A DNA stretch of 64,000 bases, taken from NCBI GenBank assembly GCA_963920665.1, contig OY987270.1, positions 20,238,019 to 20,302,018 on the forward strand. Direction: 5' to 3'. Position 1 is the first letter of the stretch, and each line of letters starts with the position of its first letter. Positions 36,901-47,655 of the stretch are shown here, in pieces. Under the pieces are notes generated by a model that ran no database searches, had not been told where the DNA came from, and worked only from the letters and a program-made list of their open reading frames with translations. Source of the stretch: Straminergon stramineum (lineage: Eukaryota; Streptophyta; Bryopsida; Hypnales; Calliergonaceae). The position numbers were made by a program, and so were the translations under genes.

Positions 36901-38534
36901 GCATCTATTTAAGAAAGGGCCCAACAATGTCTCAAATATTGGCCTCGGTGGAAATCGTCTAGCATTACGTGAAGGTATCGAGGAGTTCCACCACTTTAGA
37001 AACTCGGTCTTGTGAAAAGGAGTGGTGTTGTATGTGGCCACCATTTGAAGTTTCTCAAGAGTCATCTTAGGGACTTCATTTGCACTCCAATGTTTCTCAA
37101 CCTACTCTCAAAAGATATAAAATGTCAATTACAAGTGGAACTCCATATGAGACTATTGTCATATATTGATAATGCATTTAGGAAACTTACTTCTTCCAAA
37201 AATTCCGGCTTATGTGCGGGATTAGCCATTACGACCAACTTCATCATCTTCACATTAAGTTTGCCTGTTTTCTCTTTTGCTCCACCTCTCATAGCATGTG
37301 CGAGTCCCTCGGGAGTTTTCTCTTGCTCTGGGGTGATCTCATTGTACTTTCGTAGTGTTGCATCCATTGCATGAGCTATCTCTTGCTGGACACATCCATA
37401 AATTAAAGAAATTCAAATAATTGAGGAAGAGAAAAGCCAATATAAAATACACCAAGCACATTCAAATCAATGTCAAAATATAATAGAATAACTATGTTCA
37501 AATAGAAGTCACAAAAAAATATTGTGATATTCATCCAAAAAATTCTCACCCGGAAAAGAATGTTGTGAAGACCTCCAGTGGCATAGAGTACCAAGTCTTT
37601 CTGGTTTTGGGGGCTCCACACCGTTTGAGCTCTGATGGCCTCAACATCTCGTTGAAGCGCTCGATGGGAAGTAGTCCATACTTTTGAACCCGATATAAAG
37701 TATGGACTAGATTGGTCTTCACATGTGACTCTTCGGTAGACCTACAATTTATAGAGAAAATATTGTTTAGGGTTTTGTAAGTCATATGCATCATTTTCAC
37801 GTGACATTCTAAATTGAATTAAATGCCAAATTCACAAAGCGTGCATATATTACTTACTTATTTATGTCATGCATGACATGCATGACCAACTTTGTCTTCC
37901 ACTTTGTATCTAAAATAATAGAGTCCATGGCATAGTGCCAATCCCATTCCTTTGAGTGCTTCCTGTTGATATGAGTCATCCACGAAAGGAGTCTGTGATT
38001 ACCATCACAAACAAAGAACTTGAGATTTTTCAAGAACCTCAACTCGGGAATGGCCTCAAGTTGGGCGTTGAAAATGGCATTCCTCTTTCTCCACAATGGA
38101 TCCCACCCTTCCATCTCTTCCTCCATCAATTTGGAACTCTCTTCGGCTTCATTTGTGGTGGTGACATAAAAAATTGTGGCTCCATCACGGTATCCTTTAT
38201 TGAATTCTTGCTCAAGCAACTTCAAATCACATGTTAGTGTTGGCCTCACCATAGGTATAGCCACCATTCGACATAGTGGGATTTGCAATCGAAACATATG
38301 GTCGGGCTTCATCCTCAAAGAAGCGATGGTCTTCACAGAATCTACCTTGTGATACGAGCGCAAGTCGTCCTCATCCAAGTCTTTGTCTTCTTCCTCCAAG
38401 ACATCTACCACCACATCCTCTTCTATGAACTCCCCTTCGTCTTCACCTTCAATGTCCGGTTGAGGGGTGTCATTCTTGATTTGAGTCTCCATAATGGTCT
38501 CATCTTGTGACAACAACGTGGGAGATACATCCAT
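33940..38534 (-). pseudogene. ParB-fold / DNA methyltransferase-like fusion gene, element 2 copy (nearly intact)
   Basis: Ten minus-strand exons mirror the other copy: 38534-37858, 37741-37550, 37385-37191, 37101-36886, 36753-36518, 36143-35423, 35319-34966, 34869-34590, 34503-34287, 34201-33940. Domain order is an acidic leader, a ParB/sulfiredoxin-like domain (MVRPTLTCDLKLLEQEF, FFVCDGNHRLLSW), an unknown middle, a Lys/Glu coiled coil, then a permuted N-methyltransferase-like end (FDLMLFDCQEN, GDLVLDCTTSTG, HIVALESDQTIF). It is close to intact. Defects are a one-base loss near 37557 compared with the other copy, a TGG-to-TAG at 35017-35019, a TGA at 34349-34351, and an acceptor reading AC instead of AG at 36144-36145. 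Family activity would be nucleic-acid base methylation, but the catalytic DPPY-type motif is replaced, so activity is doubtful even before decay. Confidence 0.7.
36313..36400. repeat. Palindromic mini-element with a perfect 30 bp palindrome
   Basis: TGGGGTCC on the left and GGACCCCCCA on the right enclose a perfect 30 bp palindrome at 36336-36365 whose half-site is CAAACCACTGTCGGA. It lies in the intron 36144-36517, matching the position of the 12094 member in the other gene copy. Confidence 0.75.
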
Positions 38535-38767
38535 CTGCTTGTGTATAACAATAAAAGATAATCACCATTCACGAATTTAGGAAAAGAAATGTATTTGAAA
38601 CTGAAAGATGCACATTCCTAATTTCTAACATGTATTCAAGGATTACGAATGCAATAACAAGTACAATTGAACCATTAATAAATTCAAAATAGGTAGAAAT
38701 ATCATATGAATTAGCCATGCAAGGGCATGAATCAATATGTTTACAAAATGACTCCAAGTGAATGGAA

Positions 38768-39253
38768 TCAATCAATGTCTACATCACCCTCCGAGTCGGA
38801 ATTGAGGTGAATGATGACAACCTCCTATCTACCTTGAATCGTGCTAAGATGACATTGACATGTGTCTTCCCACATTGGCCCATCCACAATAATGGATACT
38901 TGACTCTCTGAGCTATACTCTGTCTCAGAATTCTCAAGAGACATTACGGTTGTCCTGCATCAGGCAAACTCTAGCATTCTAGCAAGATATTCACGACATC
39001 TGCGCGCATTGGGGTCACTCACCCGACTCATACATGAGACCTCGAAAGCATCTGCAGCACGGTCAGCAGTATCCATGATATCATTGAAACTTACCACATC
39101 TTCCCCATCAACTTCTTCTTCTTCTTTGGATTCATTGGAGACCTCCATGGCTCTGTTTACTGGTGTGAAAGGTTGAGATGGTCCTGCTTCCTCAGCAATT
39201 GGGAGAGTTTGAGGTTGAAGAGCGGTTGTGGTTTTACTCCCTCTACGTCCTCC
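38768..39253 (-). pseudogene. Acidic ORF, element 2 copy
   Basis: This matches 9320-9802 in the other element. An acceptor-like ATAG precedes GGAGGACGTAGAGG, and the frame encodes a GRRGSK-type basic patch, then DVVSFNDIMDTADRAADAF, SCMSRVSD and an acidic tail ending DVDID at the shared TGA (38768-38770). Two premature stops break it, a TGA at 38960-38962 and a TAG at 38825-38827 where the other copy has CAG. It lies 230 bp upstream of the ParB-methyltransferase ATG on the same strand. Function unknown. Confidence 0.45.
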
Positions 39254-39884
39254 CTATTTTTTTAATCAACACATTTCACACAAATAGTAGGGTCAAAACA
39301 TAAATTAGAAAGTCAATCTCAAATCTACCAAAATGAAACCTCAACATCTTCACACAACAAAGTAATGAAACTTTGATTAAAAAATGGCCCAATGGAGTAC
39401 TTGTAGAAGTACTAATTGGAATTTGAAACATTCACAGACTTCAATACGAACATGCTTTTGTGTGAGGAAATCTTAGATATTAAAACATCAAAAATTCTGT
39501 TTATTTGAAAGATCTTACAATGTACAATAAGCAAAGATGTCAACATGCTGTAAGATGAAATGACCACTTAGGTATAGGTTTAAAAGATCTAGCATTCTCA
39601 ATTTTCAAAACAATGCATATGATTCTACTGACATGAAGCATCCTAAAATGTACACTTCTGAAAGATCAATATGTTTTCTCATATTCAAGAGAAAATTAGG
39701 GTCAATAGTAAAATATATAACGGTCAGTAGTAAATAACCAAAACAGAAGTAAGAGATCTTTCACATCAATCATTAAGATCATTGAAATCGGAGAATTAAA
39801 ATTTAAATATGAAGAATGGAGAATCCCACATGTTTGGGATCACAGGGTGAAGATTGTATAACAAAGAAAACAAAACCCAGATCT

Positions 39885-39960
39885 TGGGGGTCCAAGAGAT
39901 GATTGACATTGGACCGTCGGATCCGACACTATAGTGTGATGCATCTGGTGGACCCCCAAC
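39885..39960. repeat. Palindromic mini-element
   Basis: TGGGGGTCC and GGACCCCCA ends surround the core CGTCGGATCCGACA at about 39914-39927. Confidence 0.65.
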
Positions 39961-40104
39961 ATCCATGACATTAAGGACACTATGTTTTGGGTTTTCGTTA
40001 GGATGAAAATTGCTACACTAAATCTCCTTATGTTTTCAAACTGAAGCTAACAAAATATATTTGATTTCACTCTTCTAGATTAAAACAATATAAATATCTA
40101 TCAC

Positions 40105-40182
40105 ATTTGGGGGGTCCAGGAAGGGCTCGTGGAAGTACTGTCGGATCCGACAGTGGTCCAAAGTATCTTAACTAGACCCTAG
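40105..40182. repeat. Palindromic mini-element with a perfect 18 bp core
   Basis: The left end is GGGGGGTCC. The perfect palindrome ACTGTCGGATCCGACAGT lies at 40137-40154 and a right end AGACCCTA follows. Confidence 0.7.
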
Positions 40183-40639
40183 GTTCTTTTTCTTGTTTTC
40201 CAAAATAATCTCTCTCTCTTAAATCTAATAATATCTTTCATTACATTTGACTAGGACAAGAAAAATGACCAAATTAATTGAGATAAGGAAGTTGTTAAGA
40301 ATCCTTATTAATTGACGAGGTGAAGTCGGAAACTCATGAAATTAACTCTTCAAATATCAAATAAAAAATTTGATTAAAGTTCCCATATGGGATAAAGCCC
40401 AGTAATCAAGTGAAAACTATATTAGTCCACAGGTACTTCTAACAATGGTATTAAATCACCGAATTTTACCAAAAAACTTGAATCAGTATCAAAGGCAGAC
40501 GGTCCGCAAGGTTCGGACAACCTCGACCTAACGTTCGGTCAATCAACCAGCACTGAGCTGTACAGTAACTTATTTTATTCAATCATGCTAATTCCAAGGG
40601 GATCAAGCCCGTTGCCTAAAGGCATGCGACTTTCCCAGT

Positions 40640-42000
40640 CAAAGGAAAACTACTTCGTAGGGTCCTGTTGGCCCAACCGGTGAAGGCGTCGGATCCGACA
40701 GTCAATGAAGATCGCCTATGTGGACCTATGGGATTTGAATCCTAGACAAAGTGATCGATCAAAGTCGAACTCTCTTGATCTAGAGACTCATCGATCAAGT
40801 TCAAACTGTCTTGATTCTAAGGGGACTCGAGCCCCTACCCAAGGGCATGAGACTTTCACAGCAACAAAGGAAAACTTCTTCGTGGGGGTGCTGTTGGCCG
40901 AGATGGTGAAGGCATCATATCCGACAGTCAAAATGGATCGCCAACGAGGACCTACGGGATTTGAATCCTGGACAAACTAGTCGATCAAGTTCGAACTCTT
41001 TTGATTCTGGAAACTCATCGATCAAGTTCGCACTCTCTTGATTCTAAGGGGGATCCATCAATCAAGTTCAAACTGTCTTGATTCTAAGGGGTCCAGCCCC
41101 TGCCTAAGGGCATGAGAATTTCATAGCAACAAAGGAAAACTAATTCGTGGGGTCCTGTTGGCCCAGTGGTGAAGGCGTTGGATCCACAAGCAAAGTGGAT
41201 TATCGTACATCAACCTACGGGATTTAGGGTCCTGGACAAACTGATCGATCAAAGTTGAACTCTCTTGATCTGGAGACTCATCAATCAAGTTCAAACTGTC
41301 TTGATTCTAAGGGGGATCCTGCCCCTGCCCAAGGGCATGAGAATTTCACAGCAACAAAGGAAAACTTCTTTTTGGGGGTGTTGTTGGCCCAGACAGTGAA
41401 GGCGTCGGATTAGACAGTCAAAATGGATCGCGAGCGAGGACCTACGGGATTTGAATCCTGGACAAATTGGTCGATTAAGTTCGAGCTCTCTTGATTCTAG
41501 AAACTCATCGATTCAAGTTCAAACTCTCTTGATTCTAAGGGAATCCAACGATCAAGTTCAAACTGACTTGATTCTAAGGGGAATCCTGCCCCTACCCAAG
41601 GGCATGAGAATTTCACAGCAACAAAGGAAAACAAATTCGCGGGGGTGCTATTGCCCAGACGGTGAAGGCGTCGAATCCGACAGTAAACGAAGCTCGCATA
41701 CATCAACCTACAGGATTTGATCCTAGACACCCTAATCGATCAAAGTCGAACTCTCTTGGTTCTGGAAACTCATCGAACAAGTTCAAACTGTCTTGATTCT
41801 AAGGGGATCCAGCCCCTGTCCAAGGGCATGAGACTTTCACAGAAACAAAGGAAAACTACTTCGTGGGGTCCCGCAGGTCCAGCGGTGAAGGCATCGGATC
41901 CGCAGACAAAATGGATCGCCAACCTAAGTTTGAATTGTCTTGATTCTAAGGGGGATCGAGCCCCTGCCCAAGGATAGGCGACTTTCACAGGAACGAAGCG
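40640..42000. repeat. tRNA-like tandem array (six units, alternating spacing)
   Basis: Each unit starts with a stretch like a tRNA A box (TGTTGGCCCAGTGGTGAAGG). About 60 bases later it has a B-box-like GGGATTTGAATCC, then repeated TCGATCAAGTTCAAACTCTC/CTTGATTCTAAGGGG and AGGGCATGAGAATTTCACAG. The GGCC(C) of the A-box-like part occurs near 40671, 40895, 41161, 41386, 41652 and 41886. Spacing alternates between about 225 and 266 bp, so the array looks like a two-unit higher-order repeat. Most units also carry GCGTCGGATCCGACAG-like sequence where an anticodon arm would be. This suggests an expanded tRNA-derived SINE; no unit looks like a functional tRNA. Confidence 0.6.
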
Positions 42001-42441
42001 CACGCCCCAATAAACTCTGGAAGAAGAAAATCAAGCCGCTATTGATCCCAACCAACCACTCAACAATCACAGAATCTCATCAATAATTCTCCGAAGTTGC
42101 ACAATCCTCAATAGTGAACAAGTAAAGTATAATCGAATTACAAGAAAATGCAGACTTGCTGCAGAGGAGGAGCTGGAGTCGTTGTCTCCTGTCTACGTGC
42201 GTCTTCCAAGTTTCTACCGTCTCTCACCCGGCACCTGGTATTCCGCATCATCCTGGCTTCCTGCTCACCGAGAGTACAATGGAATTAGAAGGTGGAGTAA
42301 CCTCAGATCGGTTGAAAGATCATGAAAAAAGAGGCAGAGTGGCAGACTGGACGGTAGAGAGGATCGACGTCCGTAGAGACTTTGCGAATTTGGAGAGCCC
42401 AGACAGCCGATGCGAGAATCCAGGGGACGAGGCAGGGACTG

Positions 42442-42561
42442 CCACGCCGCCTGATCTGCCCGAGCCCCTGGGGTCCAAGATCCACGCCGCCTAATCTGCC
42501 CGAGCTTTGGGGTCCAGGGATCCACACCGCTTGATCTACTCGAGCAACAGGGGGCCAGATC
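42442..42561. repeat. 40 bp GC-rich tandem repeat, three copies
   Basis: Three units of the form CCACGCCGCCTGATCTGCCC followed by GAGC and a GGGGTCCA block start at 42442, 42482 and 42522. GC content is far above the surrounding DNA. Confidence 0.65.
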
Positions 42562-44765
42562 TTACGATGCTACTTATTCTGGCTGTAGGGTTCGCCAATT
42601 TCCTCTCAGGGATGTTACTCATTTTAGATGGATGTGTTTAGGATTGCCCTCCATTGGTTTAGTGTGGCCAAGAATTATTTCTTGTAAATCATCATAATTA
42701 TTGAAATTCTAATGAAGGATTAATTCAGTATAGAAGCTTCCTATATCAACAAAATTTCAAGCAGTAGTATAGCTATGAATGATGACGTAGAAAGTACAGT
42801 TTTATCAAAAGAAGCTCATATAGAGTTGTAGAAAATTCAATCATTGAATGCAGGTGTATTGGAAATTTTACTATTTATTAACTATGTGCTTCGTAAACGC
42901 AGGGATTTTATTTCCATTTCTTGTAGGCTTGTAGGGAGTGTCTAAAGAGATAATCACTAATAGGTGAAGGTATTTACATCTTTGGCAATAAATGAAATTT
43001 GCAATCTATTCCTCATTGATTTCATTGATTCATATAAATGGAGGATTATTCATCCAAATTGATGAAAACCACCCCAAGATTGACGTCAAATTACAGATGT
43101 CATCCACTTATAAGCAAGAATATTAAGCCAAATATTCCCTTTAAAAAAATTAATCGCTTATTAGCAAAAACTGTTCGCTAATCAAACCCCAAGGTGAAAG
43201 GTAATTCTTAGGGGTGAAATTATCCGACATATTGCCGAGCCCAAACACATTGGTCATCATGTGCTCTAATTTAAGTTCTAAGACTATTTGAATCCATTAA
43301 TTACATTCTTCTACAAATTGGTACTATAGAAGAGGTTAGGATAGACCTTGTTCTTTCATTGATTTCTACATTGTCATTGAAAGGAAAGATTTTTTATTTT
43401 GCAGGACTATAGTGTATCTTTCAATTATTTAATATTGGGTCCTTTTTTGATAAATATTTTATTTTATTAACTTTGATACTTATGAGAATTTGATTTGATT
43501 ATCCCTAAGTCAATTCAAGTTGGAGGGTAGAATTATTGAATATGGAAAGGTAAAGAAAGCTTCTCTAAAAGTATACTAGTAATTAGTTAACCAAAAAGTA
43601 ATTACAGCAACTTAGTCCTTTTGGGGGAAAAGGCATTGAAAACATACATTCGATGCTTGGAAGAATTCTTTCAAAGAATGATTTCACTGTGAAGGCATTC
43701 TTTTAAAATCTAAAAGAATTCCATATGTAATATGGTCTACAAATTACTGGCATCAATCTTCAAGGGGGTCTTAAAAGGTTTAAGAATGGTGTGCATAAGG
43801 AGCTCTAAAGGAATACTTCATGAAAGTTAACAATTGAAAATTGATTAATGAACACCTATGGGATTTTCAATTCCCTTGAAAACTTTCTTTTATTTTCAAT
43901 TTTTTCTATACCAGATAGTGAAATTGTCCTTTATTTTATTTTAGGATTCATAATATTTTTTATTTTTAAGATTACATTTTCTAAGAATGACTTACAATTT
44001 GTGGTCTTCTGTAACAAACACATCCTTCATTTTCTGGAGGACTTAGGGACCAAATATGCCTTTCTCTAAATTTGGCTCATTAGCATACAATGAATGTTTC
44101 TGAATCTAAATAGAAGTATACATAGAAAATGCAAGAATTAGATATGAATACAACCACAATCAAATTGTGTACTTGCCAAAGAAGGCTCTTGTAAGGGTGT
44201 GCTCATATGTTTTTATTCTCCACAAATCTAATGAAACAGAAGGACGAAGCATCTTTCTTAGTCCCTGCCTTTGAAATCCTTATCTTCTCTATTCTTAGCT
44301 GATTTGATTTGAATCCATTCAAAGTAGAAAACTTCTTTTTTTTATGTTCCTCAAATATCCTTAACATATACAAAATTCTACTTTTGTTGGCTAACGAAAG
44401 AGAGGCAAGGCTAAATTTACACTGTCATTGTCCAAAATTTGTGTTTCTTTAAAGACCTACTTCCCACAATGGCATATTCACTACGGAATGATGGCATACA
44501 TGAAATAGGATAAGTGCAATAGGAGAAGCTCAATGTTTTTGAAGGTAACTTCCACAAATGACTCATGTAAAGATTCTTTAATTAATGCACACAGGAACTA
44601 CAAGAGGCCTATAGTCATTTAAATATGGAGAACAAATTTTATGTGAACAATGGAGTAGAAAATGACATGAAGAGTTGAAGGGTTTTGAAACACATTTGTT
44701 CTTTGCTATCGAATTTCCATGAAATGCAATGATTGTGAACAAACTAAAGAAGAGGAATGATTTTG
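42562..44765. other. Non-coding stretch of element 2
   Basis: About 2.2 kb of AT-rich DNA with no supported gene. It may be intron or spacer between the small basic ORF (44766-45083) and the acidic ORF (38768-39253). Confidence 0.35.
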
Positions 44766-45083
44766 CTAGGTTCTTACACAAGTAGTGACCTCTTGCGGTC
44801 CTTCATCTTGTCCTCCTATTGTATCGTCCGACATCTCTTGCAATACCTCCAAGTCCTTCGCTCCAGCAGTGTCTTCCCCACTCCCATCTCCGGTGGTAAA
44901 GCGAAGTGCTTTGCGAAGGTCGCCCACTGTAGCCTGACCTGTTTTCGACATGACTTTCTTCCCTCGAGTCATTCTAGATCTCTGTAGTTCCTTACGAGAT
45001 GAGAAATACAAAGAGCGATGCCTATTTTTCCTCCTTCTCAATAATGTACTAGGAATGGACTTGCCCAAGTTCTCTACAAACAT
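44766..45083 (-). CDS. Small basic ORF, element 2 copy
   Basis: It is homologous to 4086-4451 and open over 105 codons. Conserved blocks are LRRRKNRHRSLYFSSRKEL, RMTRGKKVMSKTGQ, LRKALRF and DGSGEDTAGAKDLEVLQEMSDDT. A basic first half and acidic second half could suit nucleic-acid or histone contact, but I recognise no domain. A GTAAGA near the 3' end could be a donor leading to the acidic ORF downstream. It is read away from the transposase across a shared upstream region. Conservation in both elements is the main reason to call it real. Confidence 0.45.
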   Translation of the reverse strand: MFVENLGKSIPSTLLRRRKNRHRSLYFSSRKELQRSRMTRGKKVMSKTGQATVGDLRKALRFTTGDGSGEDTAGAKDLEVLQEMSDDTIGGQDEGPQEVTTCVRT

Positions 45084-45844
45084 GAAAAAGATGACTACAT
45101 GGAATCTAACACTCTAAAATCCAACAAGTGCTCAGAATTGAAAGTATGCAATGGCTCTACCTAGCAGAAATGGTTTCTATTTGTAAAGTTCAAAGGAATG
45201 GTCTAGAAGCATACAATGTCACAATGAAATTTTAGTGATGACAGAGGCTCGTGTTTGCAGTGACAAAGTGTTACATCAAAGCTAGCTTGCTGTGCTGTAA
45301 ACAATCATAGTTCAAGGCCAGCTAATCCATATGAAAATCTGACAAATTCCGTGAACTCCAATGACGTGCAAGGGGTGGCCACCATGCATTTATGAATCTT
45401 CCCAAAAAGGGTGCAGTAAAGGGTGTTAAAGGCAGCTTAGGAAAGGGTTGGCATGGTCAGAATTTGTAGTAGATGACGGTTAGTGTAAAAAAAGATTAAA
45501 TGGTTGGAGGGTTAGTACTTACAAAATGCGGATGACGACTAGTTGGCTACTGACAGTAATTTAGTACAAGTCAATTGCACTACATGTCAGTAGCTATTCA
45601 ATGTACATGGCGGCACATGATAGTATTGTAATTTAAGCAGATGGTGGCAAAGGGCTTGGCAAAAGTAGATTTGGAAGATCTATTCGTAATGACCCTAAAT
45701 GTTGAGTAGAGTACTAGTACTATTTCACAATTTGATACAATTGACGGTGATCAACCCATTGAGCTCCTTCAAATTCTACTCATCCTCATCCAGTGCTAAG
45801 GATTACGGGTCTCCATTTCATAACTCTATGCACTAGTTCTTGAG
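45084..45844. promoter_or_regulatory. Divergent promoter region, element 2 copy
   Basis: This non-coding gap lies between head-to-head ORFs and matches 3374-4085 in the other element. The upstream part of the basic ORF has a CTTTACAAATAG where element 1 has TATAAATAG, so the TATA-like site is degraded here. Confidence 0.35.
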
Positions 45845-47655
45845 ATGGCTTGCATTTGAGTAGACGGTCATGAAGTCCCTCTTATGTTTCCCATAGAGGA
45901 TGGAGGACGTGCTAGAGTCCTTAGTCACCTTCTCCACGTCCGATTTAGATTTGTAGAGTCCTCCATCTATGTTGAAGAAGAAAGGATGTCGGAGTCAGGC
46001 AAAGTGAAAGAATTTGTCCTTGTTGTCAAATCTGTAGAAGATGAAGGACATTGTTGGTACCTCTCCCTCGAGAACTACAGGGCATATGGACTCCCTCTTT
46101 CCATGCTGGATTCTTCCACTGAGATGTTGAGTCGGCAATCAGACAATTCAATAGTAAATATGCCATATATAGGACACGTTGTTTCACCTAGTGGAAGTCC
46201 TCAAATTCCTCAAGTTCTTCTGAAGCCTTCATTACTTCATGCCGTAAAGATAGAGAAATTAGATCCAATTATAGAACTATCTAGTGAATCAGATGGAGAG
46301 TCTCCTGAATTGACTGTCAAAAATTCAGGATGTTCTATTGGAACTACAATCAGTGGAAGGGCTCTATTGAACTCTACATTTCAGAGTCCATCAAGTAGTC
46401 AATTGCAATCCTCATTGCCTCGTCCTCTATTGCATCCGTATCCAAGCCACATAGTAAGTATAATAGATTGTTTGAAGAGACTAGCCAACATGCATCGATC
46501 TCGAAACGAATTGTCTATAATGGATTTTAGCGTCATGAAGCACCAGCATGTTTCTTTTCTTCCGGCAGTATTTGATGGAGATATCATTTTTGAAATACCA
46601 CCATGTTGCTCCACTTCGTCTTCATCATCGGCGCGGAGCTTGGAAGGAATGGACAAGCGCTATGATGGACACCCATGGTGTAGGCTCATGACCACAAACA
46701 TCAACAACTCCGACAACCTCAAGTTCAGTAAGTCCCACTGTGCCGACCATCTTGCTTATGTGAACCCAAACTGTGATTATTTGAACAGAACTTCAAAGAG
46801 GAACGAAATAGAGTGGAGTGGCTTCACATCGATTCCTTTTGTAGTTGGAGATGGACCTCCCAAAGACAGTACCCTAGTTTGCAAAGTGTGTAGGAAACCA
46901 CCTTCATGTCTTAGCCCTTGCAATGCTAGGATATACTATGCTTTCAGTGACAACCTAGAAATGAGTAGGGCCGCTATTCACTTCGGAGAGCACAACCACC
47001 CGGTGGCGAAGGGCATGTACAGAGATTCTACAAAGGAAATTTGTGGACTCATTGAAGAACAGGTGGCTAGAACACCATCAGCTACAAACTCATCAATTGC
47101 TCTATCCGCTAGTAAAGAGTTCTTAACGAACTATCTATTTCACAACGGAGATGGAGAGGAGTTACTGAAGGGGGAGGAAATGGAGGTTATGGACCGCTTC
47201 CAATATCTCAGTAGTCCAAATATACGGAACGTGATCGCCTCTTTCCGCTCAAACAATCGAGGGGGGATCATTGACAACATTATGACTATGAAGAAGGAGT
47301 TGAAATTCGAATTCATACACGATAGCGTCTTCCCTGGGCAAGGGAAGGAGAAGGTTTATATCTTCAAAATGCTCACTAAAGGACCCGGAAGTGGAGTGGA
47401 CCTTGTAAGGCGCATGCAAGCCGGAGGTAATCTACAGAATGCGTGGTTGATGTTTGACCACATGAAGTGCGTGAAGGAGTGGACCACAATGGCCTGCCAC
47501 GTGTATGATGTTGAGTACAAGAAGGTGATGACTATTGCACTGTGTGATATGCAGTCTGAAAATACTGAGGTGCAAGTACAATTTTGGAGGAGCTTAAACA
47601 CTGTCATGGCACAACATGGAGTACCAAATCCAAACTTTAAAGGATTTATAGCAGA

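Noticed and set aside
40640..42000. Functional tRNA genes
   Set aside because: A-box and B-box-like strings are present, but no unit gives a complete cloverleaf, and the copies differ at essential positions.
42156..42494. 112-codon ORF in GC-rich DNA
   Set aside because: It overlaps the 40 bp tandem repeat, has no motif, and the high GC content alone favours open frames on both strands.
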